DNA of 35,220 nucleotides. Origin: Rhodobacteraceae bacterium (ex Bugula neritina AB1). GTDB lineage: Bacteria; Pseudomonadota; Alphaproteobacteria; Rhodobacterales; Rhodobacteraceae. Positions 8,149-15,438 of this stretch are shown here, piece by piece. Position 1 is the stretch's first letter. The number at the start of each line of letters is the position of its first letter. Under the pieces are notes generated by a model. That model made no database searches and was not told where the DNA came from. It was given only the letters and a program-made list of their open reading frames with translations. The translations under genes were made by a program, and so were the position numbers. The stretch lies in the NCBI GenBank assembly GCA_001730095.1, contig MDLF01000077.1, positions 1 through 35,220 on the forward strand, read 5' to 3'.

Positions 8149-10221
8149 AAATTTCGCGTTGATGAGGTTCATGGCTTCGCCCTGCCTTGCGGCGGGGAAG
8201 AATTGCCCATCGCTGGATGCGGTGATACCGCCGCCCCAGTACCGCGCCATCGGTAATTCTGACTGCGCAGCGATTACTATGGCGAGCGCTCGGTTGATGG
8301 CGTCGCTTTCGAGATGCCATCGCGACAGGCGGGAGAGCTGGAAGTAATCATGGGTGTTGGTCGCCTCGGCCATCTTGCTGAGCCCAAGGTTCAGGCCCTC
8401 GACCAGCAGCACGTTCAGCAGCCCGATGCGATCCCTGCAGGGAACACCCGTGCGCAGATGGGTGAAGGCTTCGGTAAATCTGATCTCTTCATCCACTTCC
8501 TGCAGCAGATCGGTAATCCGAACCGCAGGTAGGCGGTCATAGAGATCAAGCACCATGGCGTCGGCCTCAGCGGGTACGGTGCCGGTCAGGCGATCCAGCT
8601 TGAGGATGCCATTTTCAATAGAGCCACCTGGGATTGCGCCTGTTCGTGCCGCGTGAGCCAACCTCTCAAGCCCTTCCTGCAATCGTTCCCTGCGGTCGGC
8701 CAGCCAGACCTCCGGCTCAAAGGGCATCGTCAGGCGCGGCATCACCTTGGCGGCCTCTATCGGCACGAGGGCCTGTTTCAGGTCGGCATAGCGCCGGGAA
8801 TGGGCAAGCCAGATGTCACCAGATCGGAAGGCGTCGCGGATTTGGAACAGCACAGCGACCTCCCAAAGTCGGCTGTCACCGGGCTCCTGGGCATTGAGAT
8901 GGCGATGCCATTTCGAATTTCGGCGCAGGAAATCCGTCTGGCGGGGCGCATTGGCCTGACCTTCGGCGATGATCTTGGCGGCTTTCATCAACGGTGCGGC
9001 CACGGGGGCATTCCGGACATCAAGAGCACACAGCATGCGTGGCGCGTACCGCCGGAACCGGTGATACCCATGAATGACATGCGCCAGGGCATCGGCGGCC
9101 ATTGTATCGGTCAACTCAGCAGCGGTTGCCACCATGCTTTCGAGACGTGCCCAACCGCAGGCGGTCTCGGTTGCATCATCGAGAGATGCGCCATCTCCCT
9201 TGGCCTCCAACAGGGCTGCACCGAGGTCTTTGAAGGAACACAACGTTTCCTGCAGGGATGATCTGGCATCCGCGATCTGCGCATCGCACAGTTTCTTAGC
9301 ATCCCGCCATGTTTTGCCGACGATCCGGTCATGGGTCTCGATGACCGCGTCCGCAAGCGCCGCACGCCATGCGACGGCGCAGACCGGGAGGATGGCCAGG
9401 CGGCGATCACTACTGATGTCACGCAGGCCATCGGCAAAATAGCGTTCCCCCTGACGCTGCAAGCGAGTCACCCGGTGGGGCGGAATGCCCGCGAGGATGT
9501 CAGGCGACAGGTTCATCTCCTGCAGGAATTCCAGCCGGTCAAGCAGGCGGGTGGTATCGGCCGAGTTCTGTCCCACCTCGAATTGGCTGCAGCCAGACGA
9601 ACCGGCTGACCTTGCCCTCGACCATCTCTGTAAGCAGGGCATCAAGGTGAGCTTTCAGGAGCTCGTCCAGCCGGGCCACGATGGCGCTGTCGATCCGGCG
9701 TTCCGCCGCAACAAGCGCATCCGCACAGAGGCGCTCGATGACGGATATACCCGGCAGGACAGTTCGGGTCCGGCGACGCTCGTCGACAAATCGGTAGGCC
9801 AGATCATGGTTGGTGGTCGCGTTCTCCGCCTCACCCACCAGCCAGGCCTTAAGCTCGCGCGCGCGGTGACCGGCGAATATCTTGAAGCCGTAGATCTGAC
9901 GCAACACGATAAGATGATCACGCCTCGTTTCGGAGCGGGTGGCGTACTCGGCAAGAGCATCAGATCCCAGACCAAGCTGCGACCCAAGGAAACGGGTTAC
10001 TTCTGGGGGAATAACCTCGCCTGAGGCGAGCAGACGCCCTGGATACCGCAGGGCGCATAACTGCAAGGCAAAGCCAAATCGGTTTCGGTCGCGGCGGCGC
10101 TCATTGATGTGTTCGAGATCATCATCGGATAGCGTGTAGTGGAGAGAATGTTTGCCTCGTCTGTCGGAAGATCAAACAGCGTCGCGCGTTGCCGCGCGGT
10201 CAGAACCGCTCGGTGTGCCAT
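8149..10221 (-). pseudogene. tnpA: Tn3-family transposase, frameshifted and truncated
   Basis: The reading starts at 10221 with MAHRAVLTARQRATLFDL, nearly identical to the start of the second copy at 13321. About 25 codons in, a one-base loss near 10140 shifts the frame; the next frame carries HYTLSDDDLEHINERRR and runs on through CALRYPGRLL to WLQ. A one-base gain near 9585-9590 shifts it again, into QFEVGQNSADTTRLLDRLEFL, and that frame continues to the first catalytic aspartate motif ASSDGQFF and NLINAKF at about 8149. The remaining 300 or so residues, including the second Asp and the catalytic Glu, are missing, and bases 8060-8148 up to the inverted repeat match nothing I recognise. It encoded the cut-and-join enzyme of replicative transposition and is dead. 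Confidence 0.85.
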
Positions 10222-10345
10222 AGTTCTTTTGCTTTCAGCAGGGAGTTTGTGTATCTTTGATTTAGATACATATTAAGATTTATTTGGGCCAGGATATGCA
10301 AGATCGCACCGAGCAGCATCACAAACGTTGGTATAAGATAAAGTC
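10222..10345. promoter_or_regulatory. res region of relic 1, with palindrome
   Basis: The 124 bases between the divergent tnpA and tnpR starts are where Tn3-type resolvases bind. They hold TGTATCT at 10250-10256 and AGATACA at 10264-10270, perfect 7-base arms around a 7-base spacer, which fits one resolvase dimer site. The remaining subsites are not clear by eye. The two gene promoters must also lie here. The second relic has a spacer of exactly the same length. Confidence 0.55.
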
Positions 10346-10957
10346 ATGCTGATAGGGTATGCCCGGGTCTCGAAAGCCGACGGCAGCCAATCCCTCGATC
10401 TGCAGCGAGACGCGCTCATCGAAGCGGGCGTGGCAGCCGACGGTATCTACGAAGATCAGGCCTCTGGTAAGCGTGACACCCGGCCAGGTCTCGATGCATG
10501 CCTCAAGGCCCTGCGTAAAGGCGATGTCCTGGTAGTCTGGAAGCTCGACCGCCTCGGCCGCGACCTCAAACACCTCGTCACAATCGTGCAGGAACTCACC
10601 GATCGTGAGATCGGCCTCCGTGTCCTGACCGGACAAGGGGCGCAAATCGACACCACCACCGCTGCAGGGCGGTTGATATTCGGCATCTTCGCGGCCCTGG
10701 CAGAATTTGAACGGGAGCTGATCCGCGAGCGCACCGTCGCAGGCCTCAAGGCCGCCCGGGCGCGAGGGCGAAAAGGCGGGCGTAAATTCGCGCTGACCAA
10801 AGCACAGGTGCGTCTTGCGCAGGCGGCCATGTCGAACCGAGATACCTCCGTCGCACAACTCGCCAAGGAGCTCGGCGTAAAACCAGTGACCATCTACCGA
10901 TATGTCGGCCCTAACGGGGAGCTCAGAGAGAACGGAAAACGCGTCCTGGCCGCCTAA
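10346..10957 (+). CDS. tnpR: serine recombinase, Tn3-type resolvase
   Basis: This 203-residue protein has the serine-recombinase catalytic domain: YARVS with the nucleophile Ser9, LDRLGRDLKHL, and the AEFERELIRERT segment leading into the long E helix. A C-terminal helix-turn-helix follows (VAQLAKELGVKPVTIYRYV). It resolves cointegrates made by the transposase by recombining two res sites. The length matches intact resolvases and I see no broken motif, so it may be active even though its transposase is dead. The stop codon lies inside the right terminal repeat. It differs clearly from the resolvase at 13446, so the two relics are not recent duplicates. Confidence 0.92.
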   Translation: MLIGYARVSKADGSQSLDLQRDALIEAGVAADGIYEDQASGKRDTRPGLDACLKALRKGDVLVVWKLDRLGRDLKHLVTIVQELTDREIGLRVLTGQGAQIDTTTAAGRLIFGIFAALAEFERELIRERTVAGLKAARARGRKGGRKFALTKAQVRLAQAAMSNRDTSVAQLAKELGVKPVTIYRYVGPNGELRENGKRVLAA

Positions 10958-10990
10958 CGTACGATCCTGCACGCAGCCGGAATCGACCCC
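10953..10990 (-). repeat. terminal inverted repeat, right, relic 1
   Basis: The outer end is GACCCC at 10985-10990. The reverse complement begins GGGGTCGATTCCGG and matches the left repeat at 31 of 38 positions. It overlaps the end of tnpR. Confidence 0.85.
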
Positions 10991-11029
10991 ATTTGGGACC
11001 TTTATGCGGACGAGGTCATTTTCATTATT

Positions 11030-11062
11030 GAGGGGATTGACGAAAAATCCGTCAATCCCCTC
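11030..11062. terminator. strong hairpin between relic 1 and RTX gene 3' end
   Basis: GAGGGGATTGACG and CGTCAATCCCCTC form a perfect 13-base stem around a 7-base A-rich loop. It lies 75 bases beyond the stop of the RTX gene read on the minus strand. There is no clean T-run on either side, so it may be a bidirectional terminator or a 3' stabilising structure of the RTX transcript. Confidence 0.5.
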
Positions 11063-11136
11063 ATTTCTTATTAAAGTGGCCTTGGCCCGAAGCCTCGGTC
11101 GTCAGAATTCAGATGATCTTTTCGATCTTCTTGAAA

Positions 11137-12388
11137 TCAGAGCACTCCACTACGCTGCAGGATCTTAGCCTCATAGGCCTTAACCACTGTACGCGCTGGC
11201 TTTCCGTAGTCCTGATAGCCGTTCTCTTCCAGAAGATGTGGGAAGAGATACAGGATCTCCTGACGCACGTCTTCTTCAAAGGCATCCATGCCTTCCTGGC
11301 CAGGATGGAAGCTTTCCGTCCAAATGCCATTCGACAAGATCACCTCGTGGCTATCGAACAGAATGTGGAAGTATTCCACTTCACCACCACTCACTTGCGT
11401 GATGCCGGCCTGTCCGACCATGTGCTTAGCGGCGACCAGCGCTTCTCTTGTTTCAAGAAGAAGTTCCAGCTCCCACCCGGTGCGTAGAACGCGGTGGTTT
11501 GGAGATAGCCAGAGCGCTTTCTCGTTGTCACCAAGCGCACCCGCCTCGAACTTGACCGGAGCCATCTTGTCGATAGCAGCCACCTTGCGAGAGCCGATCC
11601 AGCGAATTTCCTGAATGCCGCTATCGCGGGTAATGACTTTGTCGCCTTCCTTGAGGTTTTCGACTGCCACAAGGCCACCGATCGTCGAGATCATGGTCCC
11701 GCTCACAAAACACGGTACGTTGGTGTTATCGAACGTCAGCTGAGTGCCACTAACCGCGCTTCCACCATCCTCGATTGTGAGGTCGATATCGCCGATCTGC
11801 GCCGAGTAATCCGTTCCGCCGATGATACCATCGACCACACCATCCGCCGCATCTGCACGCAGCATGCCCAATGCAGTACTAAAGTCATTGGATGGATCTG
11901 CATCCGCATTGTTGACGGCATCAAGTGTCGTTGCGTTGTAGAAGCCGCTCAGGTCAACAAAGTCGTTGTTGGTCTGATCGCCATCGTTGATCGCTCCGGT
12001 TCCGTCAAGGAAGTCCGTGATCGTGTCAGCACCATCACCTGGCTGATAGACGAAGGTATCGTCGCCCTGACCACCGGTCAGTACGTCGGCACCCGTGCCA
12101 CCATCAAGCAAGTCATCGTCGATGCCGCCATCCAGCGTATCGTCTCCGGTTCCACCGTCCAGCGTGTCAGAGTCGTCCTGACCAAACAGCTGGTCGTTTC
12201 CGGCCCCACCAATGAGCGAGTCATTGTTGTTGCTCATATTCGGATCCGTCAGCGTATTGGTGCCGTCATCCTCTAGGTCGTAGACTGCGGAGGCCGCAAA
12301 GTTCGGATCAAGCGGTGACAAGCCACCGTAGATGATGTCGTTGTCATCACCGCCGTCGATCGTGTCGTTGCCTTCACTGCCCTGGATC
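11137..12388 (-). pseudogene. RTX calcium-binding protein with C-terminal Hint domain, 5' end lost
   Basis: The surviving 3' part, about 415 codons, encodes glycine/aspartate RTX nonapeptides (GSEGNDTIDGG, GGAGNDQLFG, GGTGDDTLDGG, GGQGDDTFVY). A roughly 100-residue linker follows, then a Hint_2-type domain starting at PCFVSGTMIST and running through VENLKEGDKVITRDSG, LWLSPNHRVL and AAKHMVG to FDSHEVILSNG. Such proteins are common in Roseobacters, are secreted by type I systems and bind calcium through the repeats; the Hint fold is related to self-splicing/autoprocessing domains. The 5' end is replaced by transposon relic 2 at 12388/12389, and the open frame continues 25 codons into the relic (start at 12462). 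It has no original promoter or start, so it is probably inactive. Confidence 0.82.
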
Positions 12389-12426
12389 GGGGTCGAGTGG
12401 GGCTGAGTGCAGAAAACCCCGTTAAG
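12389..12426 (+). repeat. terminal inverted repeat, left, relic 2
   Basis: The 38 bases run from GGGGTCGAGTGGGGC to CCCCGTTAAG and match the right end at all but three positions. They join the RTX reading frame at 12388. Confidence 0.9.
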
Positions 12427-13321
12427 GATTTTGAACCGGGATTTTCGGCCAGCGGTATTCACCCGTTAGAATGATGTGTGCCCATCCAAGCGGTGAGATG
12501 TGGGCGAGGAGTTCGGGTGGGCAGTCCAGTCCTGCCCGCTGTCGCTTTGTCACGGCGTTGCCGAGCTGTTTGGAATTCCAGTAAATGATGATGGCGGTCA
12601 GCAGATTGAGGCCAGCGATGCGGAAGTGTTGACCTTCGGTGGTACGGTCACGGATTTCTCCCTGACGCCCGATCCGGAGGGCACCTTTCAGGGCGTGATG
12701 TGCTTCTCCCTTGTTCAAGCCGATATTGACGCGGCGCTGCATGTCGGTGTCGAGCAGCCATTCGATGATGAACAATGTGCGTTCGACCCGGCCGATCTCC
12801 CGCAGGGTCAACGCCAGATCATGTTGCCTCGGGCGCGCGGCCAATTTCTTGAGGAGGTGACTTGGCTGCATTCGGCCTGACAGCATTGTAGCGATGCAGC
12901 GCAAAACGTCCGGCCAGTTTTCAACGATCTTCGCTTCCCGGATCTTGTCCCCGGTCAACCCTTTCAGCTCTTTGGGAACAGCGCGGAGGTCAAACACATG
13001 CAACCGCTTGGAGGCCAGGTCGCGAATGCGGGGATGGAAACGATATCGGTGAAGGTCGTCGGGTTTGACCCCAAGTTGGGCAGCGATGTAGTCAGACATT
13101 TCTTTGGGGATGATTTCTCCGGGCCTCAACAGCCGCCCCGGATATCGAAGGGCACAAAGCTGCAGCGCGATGCCAATCTGGTTCTCGGGGCGACGACGAG
13201 TACGGATAAAATTGATGTCTTCATCGGATAGGGTGTAGTGCCGAAGCAGCAACGCCTCATCCGTCGGAAGGTCGAAAAGGGCCGCGCGTTGTCGCGCGGT
13301 CAGGACCGCTCGGTGTGCCAT
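12422..13321 (-). pseudogene. tnpA: Tn3-family transposase with large in-frame internal deletion
   Basis: The open frame of 299 residues joins the first 95 or so residues of a Tn3 transposase (MAHRAVLTARQRAALFDL through RYPGRLLRPGEIIP to QLGVKPDDL) to its last 200 (RFHPRIRDLASKRL, RQHDLALTLREIGRVERTLF, GLNKGEAHHAL, ISPLGWAHIILTGEYRW). A normal family member has about 980 residues. The junction is near HRYRF and keeps the frame. The catalytic glutamate region (NKGEA) remains but both catalytic aspartates lie in the missing middle, so it cannot catalyse transposition. The N-terminal end-binding region is partly kept. It is nearly identical to the first copy over its first 23 residues. Confidence 0.88.
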
Positions 13322-13445
13322 GGGGATCGTCTTTCTGTCAGAGGAGGGTCTTCAAAACTGTAGAAATTGAGACGGTCCGCTTGTCATGTCTTTTTCAATG
13401 TCTCAATATGGATGTCGCAAAACCCTTTAATTTATTCGAGACCCC
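13322..13445. promoter_or_regulatory. res region of relic 2
   Basis: These 124 bases separate the divergent tnpA and tnpR starts, exactly as long as in relic 1. ATTGAGAC at 13366-13373 and GTCTCAAT at 13400-13407 are perfect inverted 8-base arms 26 bases apart, which fits two half-sites of a resolvase-binding region. The subsites cannot be fully assigned by eye. Confidence 0.5.
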
Positions 13446-13997
13446 ATGGCCAAAGTCGGATACGCCCGCGTCAGCTCCGTCGGACAATCTCTGGTCGTGC
13501 AGCGCGAAAAGCTGGACGGCTGCGACAAGCTCTTTGAAGAGAAACGCAGTGGCACCACCGATGCCCGCCCTCAGCTGAAAGAATGTCTGAATTACGTTCG
13601 CGAAGGCGACCAGCTGATCGTTACACGGATCGACCGGCTGGCGCGTTCAACGCTACACCTGTGTCAGATCGCCGAGACCCTGAAACACAAGGGCGTCGAT
13701 CTGGTCGTGCTTGATCAGAATATCGATACATCCGACGCGACAGGACGACTGCTGTTCAACATGCTCGGAGCCATTGGGCAGTTCGAAACCGAAATCCGTG
13801 CCGAGCGTCAAATGGACGGGATCAAAAAGGCGAAGGATCGCGGCGTTCAGTTTGGCAAACGGCCCGCGCTTACCAACGATCAGATTGCAGAGCTTCGCGA
13901 AAAGCGTGCAGCCGGAACGCTGATCAAGGAATTGATGGCTCAATACAGCCTCTCAAAGGCCACCATCTATCGATATCTCGGAACCAACGAACCGTGA
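13446..13997 (+). CDS. tnpR: serine recombinase, Tn3-type resolvase
   Basis: This 183-residue protein carries the serine-recombinase domain with nucleophile Ser10 in YARVSSVGQSL, the RIDRLARSTLHL motif and the GAIGQFETEIRAERQ segment. A C-terminal helix-turn-helix follows (IKELMAQYSLSKATIYRYLG). It is of normal resolvase size and appears intact. It is divergent from the deleted tnpA and ends 36 bases before the right terminal repeat begins. Its task is to resolve cointegrates at res. Sequence identity to the resolvase at 10346 is limited to the conserved motifs. Confidence 0.92.
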   Translation: MAKVGYARVSSVGQSLVVQREKLDGCDKLFEEKRSGTTDARPQLKECLNYVREGDQLIVTRIDRLARSTLHLCQIAETLKHKGVDLVVLDQNIDTSDATGRLLFNMLGAIGQFETEIRAERQMDGIKKAKDRGVQFGKRPALTNDQIAELREKRAAGTLIKELMAQYSLSKATIYRYLGTNEP

Positions 13998-14033
13998 GAA
14001 CCAATCTCAACGCACAAACCACCCGCCAAAATC

Positions 14034-14071
14034 CTTGAAGGGGTTTTCTGCACTCTGCCCCACTCGACCCC
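14034..14071 (-). repeat. terminal inverted repeat, right, relic 2
   Basis: The outer end is ACTCGACCCC at 14062-14071. It matches the left repeat at 35 of 38 positions in inverse orientation. Confidence 0.9.
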
Positions 14072-14109
14072 GCAAACACAAATCCGTCATCAATTTCATA
14101 GGTGAAGAT
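14072..14109 (-). other. possible short upstream remnant of the RTX gene
   Basis: Read on the minus strand, this stretch gives QIFTYEIDDGFVF, which resembles the beta-strand segments that precede RTX repeats. Joining it to base 12388 without the transposon keeps the frame (VFA-IQGSEGND). The piece is only about 13 codons and overlaps no other gene, so this is a weak assignment. Confidence 0.3.
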
Positions 14110-14152
14110 CTGTCCCGCCGGGCCGACTGAAGTCGAACGGCCTTCGGGACAG
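14110..14152. terminator. large imperfect hairpin, possible terminator
   Basis: CTGTCCCG (14110-14117) pairs with CGGGACAG (14145-14152), and inside them GGCCG (14121-14125) pairs with CGGCC (14138-14142). On the plus strand CTTTT follows shortly after. It lies between the converging ends of tnpR and the GcvT-like gene, where a bidirectional terminator is expected. Confidence 0.5.
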
Positions 14153-14175
14153 CGCGGCTTTTCGTTGTGGCAGGA

Positions 14176-15387
14176 TCAGCCCCGCCATGGTTCAGGGCCT
14201 TCGGGTATCATTGTGTTTCTGCCACGCACGATTGCACCCTCGGCATCATACATCGGCAGGCTGCACAACTGCGCGCTGTACGTGGCGCCGTCCGTGCCGG
14301 TCACTTCCACTTCTGTACCCGGTCCCATTTCCGGGTCATCCATCCGCACCAGCGCGACACCGCATTCCTGGTAAGGCGACCATGTCGACGAACATACCCT
14401 GCCGACGGTTTTGGCACCTACCGAGATCGTCCGCCCGCGTTCCGCGATCCCGCCGCGCACCCGCAATCCGAAGGTTCGCGATCGTTTATCGGCCTTTTCC
14501 AAGGCTGCCTTGCCGATGAAATCCGGCTTGTCCATCTGCACAAAATGACCGAGACCGGCGTCAAAGGGCGTGGTCGTGCTGTCGAACTCGGCCTGGCTCA
14601 TCAGACCGGCCTCAATCCGGCGCGCGCGAAACACCGGCGTACCTGTCAGGATCATTCCGTGCCTCTGGCCCACCTCCAAAATGCGGTTACCTACCTTTTC
14701 GGCATCGTTTTCTGGCCGCAGATAAAATTCCCAGCCAAGCTCGTTCGTGAACCCGGTGCGGGTGATAATGACCTCTTCTCCGGCGATGCGGACGGTCGCG
14801 ATGTCAAAATAGCGCCACGGATCGGGGAATTCACCGTCGATGACGTCGCGCAACACGTCCATGGACCGTGGGCCTTGCACCTGGCTGACCCAGACATTCG
14901 GATCTGAAATCGTCACGTCGAATTCATGCGCGTGAGCCATGTACCAATTGGAAAGCTCACCATCGGCCTGTGCCATCCAGAACCTGTCTTCCGCCAGGCG
15001 CAACATGACGCCATCGGTGATCATGCCGCCATGGTGATAGAGGACGAAGTTGTAGGAACAACGACCGACTTTGACCCGGCTCACGTCACGGGCGAACACC
15101 CTGTTCACGAACGTCTCGGCATCCGGCCCAGAGATTTCCACAGGGAATTCCCCGGTATTGCGCAGGATGACCTTCTGACGAACGGCCCAGTATTGCTCAT
15201 CATCTGTCACGTGGTTCAACCGCTCCGGGGTCATACGGTTGCAGTAAAGCGAGTATTCAGGGTCGAAGGGGAGCTCCATGTAGGACAAGGGGTGCGGTTT
15301 CATGATCGCACTCAACTCGCTCGGCCGTCGGTCTGCAGTCGGGATTGCCTTGATGGTGTAGCGTTTGCTCAGAATGCTTTCGTGCAT
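14176..15387 (-). CDS. GcvT-like tetrahydrofolate-dependent methyltransferase/demethylase
   Basis: This 403-residue protein fits the aminomethyltransferase (GcvT/T-protein) superfamily, which includes DMSP demethylase DmdA and aromatic O-demethylases. These move a one-carbon unit from a substrate to tetrahydrofolate. The superfamily pattern is seen in YWAVRQKVILRNTGEFPVEISGPDAETFVNRVF, summarised here at about residues 65-97, in the VQGPRSMDVLRD segment, in RTGFTNELGWEFYL, and in the C-terminal barrel with FIGKAALEKADKR. The ATG at 15387 has only a weak ribosome binding site. It is the last gene of the TRAP-dehydrogenase operon, 51 bases behind the aldehyde dehydrogenase. The substrate is unknown: the context suggests a methylated compound taken up by the TRAP system. 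I found no reason to call it DmdA itself. Confidence 0.8.
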   Translation of the reverse strand: MHESILSKRYTIKAIPTADRRPSELSAIMKPHPLSYMELPFDPEYSLYCNRMTPERLNHVTDDEQYWAVRQKVILRNTGEFPVEISGPDAETFVNRVFARDVSRVKVGRCSYNFVLYHHGGMITDGVMLRLAEDRFWMAQADGELSNWYMAHAHEFDVTISDPNVWVSQVQGPRSMDVLRDVIDGEFPDPWRYFDIATVRIAGEEVIITRTGFTNELGWEFYLRPENDAEKVGNRILEVGQRHGMILTGTPVFRARRIEAGLMSQAEFDSTTTPFDAGLGHFVQMDKPDFIGKAALEKADKRSRTFGLRVRGGIAERGRTISVGAKTVGRVCSSTWSPYQECGVALVRMDDPEMGPGTEVEVTGTDGATYSAQLCSLPMYDAEGAIVRGRNTMIPEGPEPWRG

Positions 15388-15438
15388 TTACTGGATTCCG
15401 TATTGAATGTTGGTTTGAAGAGCGGCCAAAGCTCGCGG

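Larger units (their letters stand above)
8022..10990. mobile_element. Tn3-family transposon relic 1 (2969 bp)
   Basis: The ends are 38-base inverted repeats beginning GGGGTC and sharing GGCTG-GTGCAGGATCGTA; I count 31 of 38 matches between them (8022-8059 and 10953-10990). Inside are a degenerate tnpA on the minus strand and an intact tnpR on the plus strand, divergent around a 124-base res region, which is the classic Tn3 arrangement. A full element would be about 1 kb longer; the catalytic and C-terminal part of tnpA is gone. There is no 5-base duplication right at the ends: TTTAT lies at 8017-8021 on the left, but the next TTTAT on the right is at 11001-11005, ten bases beyond the repeat. 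The element cannot move by itself. Confidence 0.85.
12389..14071. mobile_element. internally deleted Tn3-family element, relic 2 (1683 bp)
   Basis: The ends are 38-base inverted repeats that begin GGGGTCGAGTGGGGC and match at 35 of 38 positions (12389-12426 and 14034-14071). The element holds a minus-strand tnpA that has lost about 650 codons in frame, a 124-base res region and an intact plus-strand tnpR. The flanking pentamers (GGATC on the left, GCAAA on the right) do not match, so there is no target duplication; one side has probably been rearranged since insertion. The repeats share GGGGTC and GGCTGAGTGCAG with relic 1 but differ elsewhere, which marks two sublineages. With intact ends it could still be moved in trans by a related transposase. 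Confidence 0.88.

Noticed and set aside
11137-12388. Repeated GGxGxD units as a possible DNA repeat array or CRISPR-like structure
   Set aside because: The periodicity is in the protein (RTX nonapeptides); there are no identical DNA repeats with unique spacers.
12422-13321. A novel 299-residue protein family
   Set aside because: Both halves are standard Tn3 transposase sequence; the novelty is only the internal deletion.
14176-15387. Calling the GcvT-like gene dmdA, given methanethiol oxidase in the same window
   Set aside because: The superfamily is clear but I cannot see residues that would separate DmdA from other tetrahydrofolate-dependent demethylases, and the usual dmdBCD genes are not next to it.
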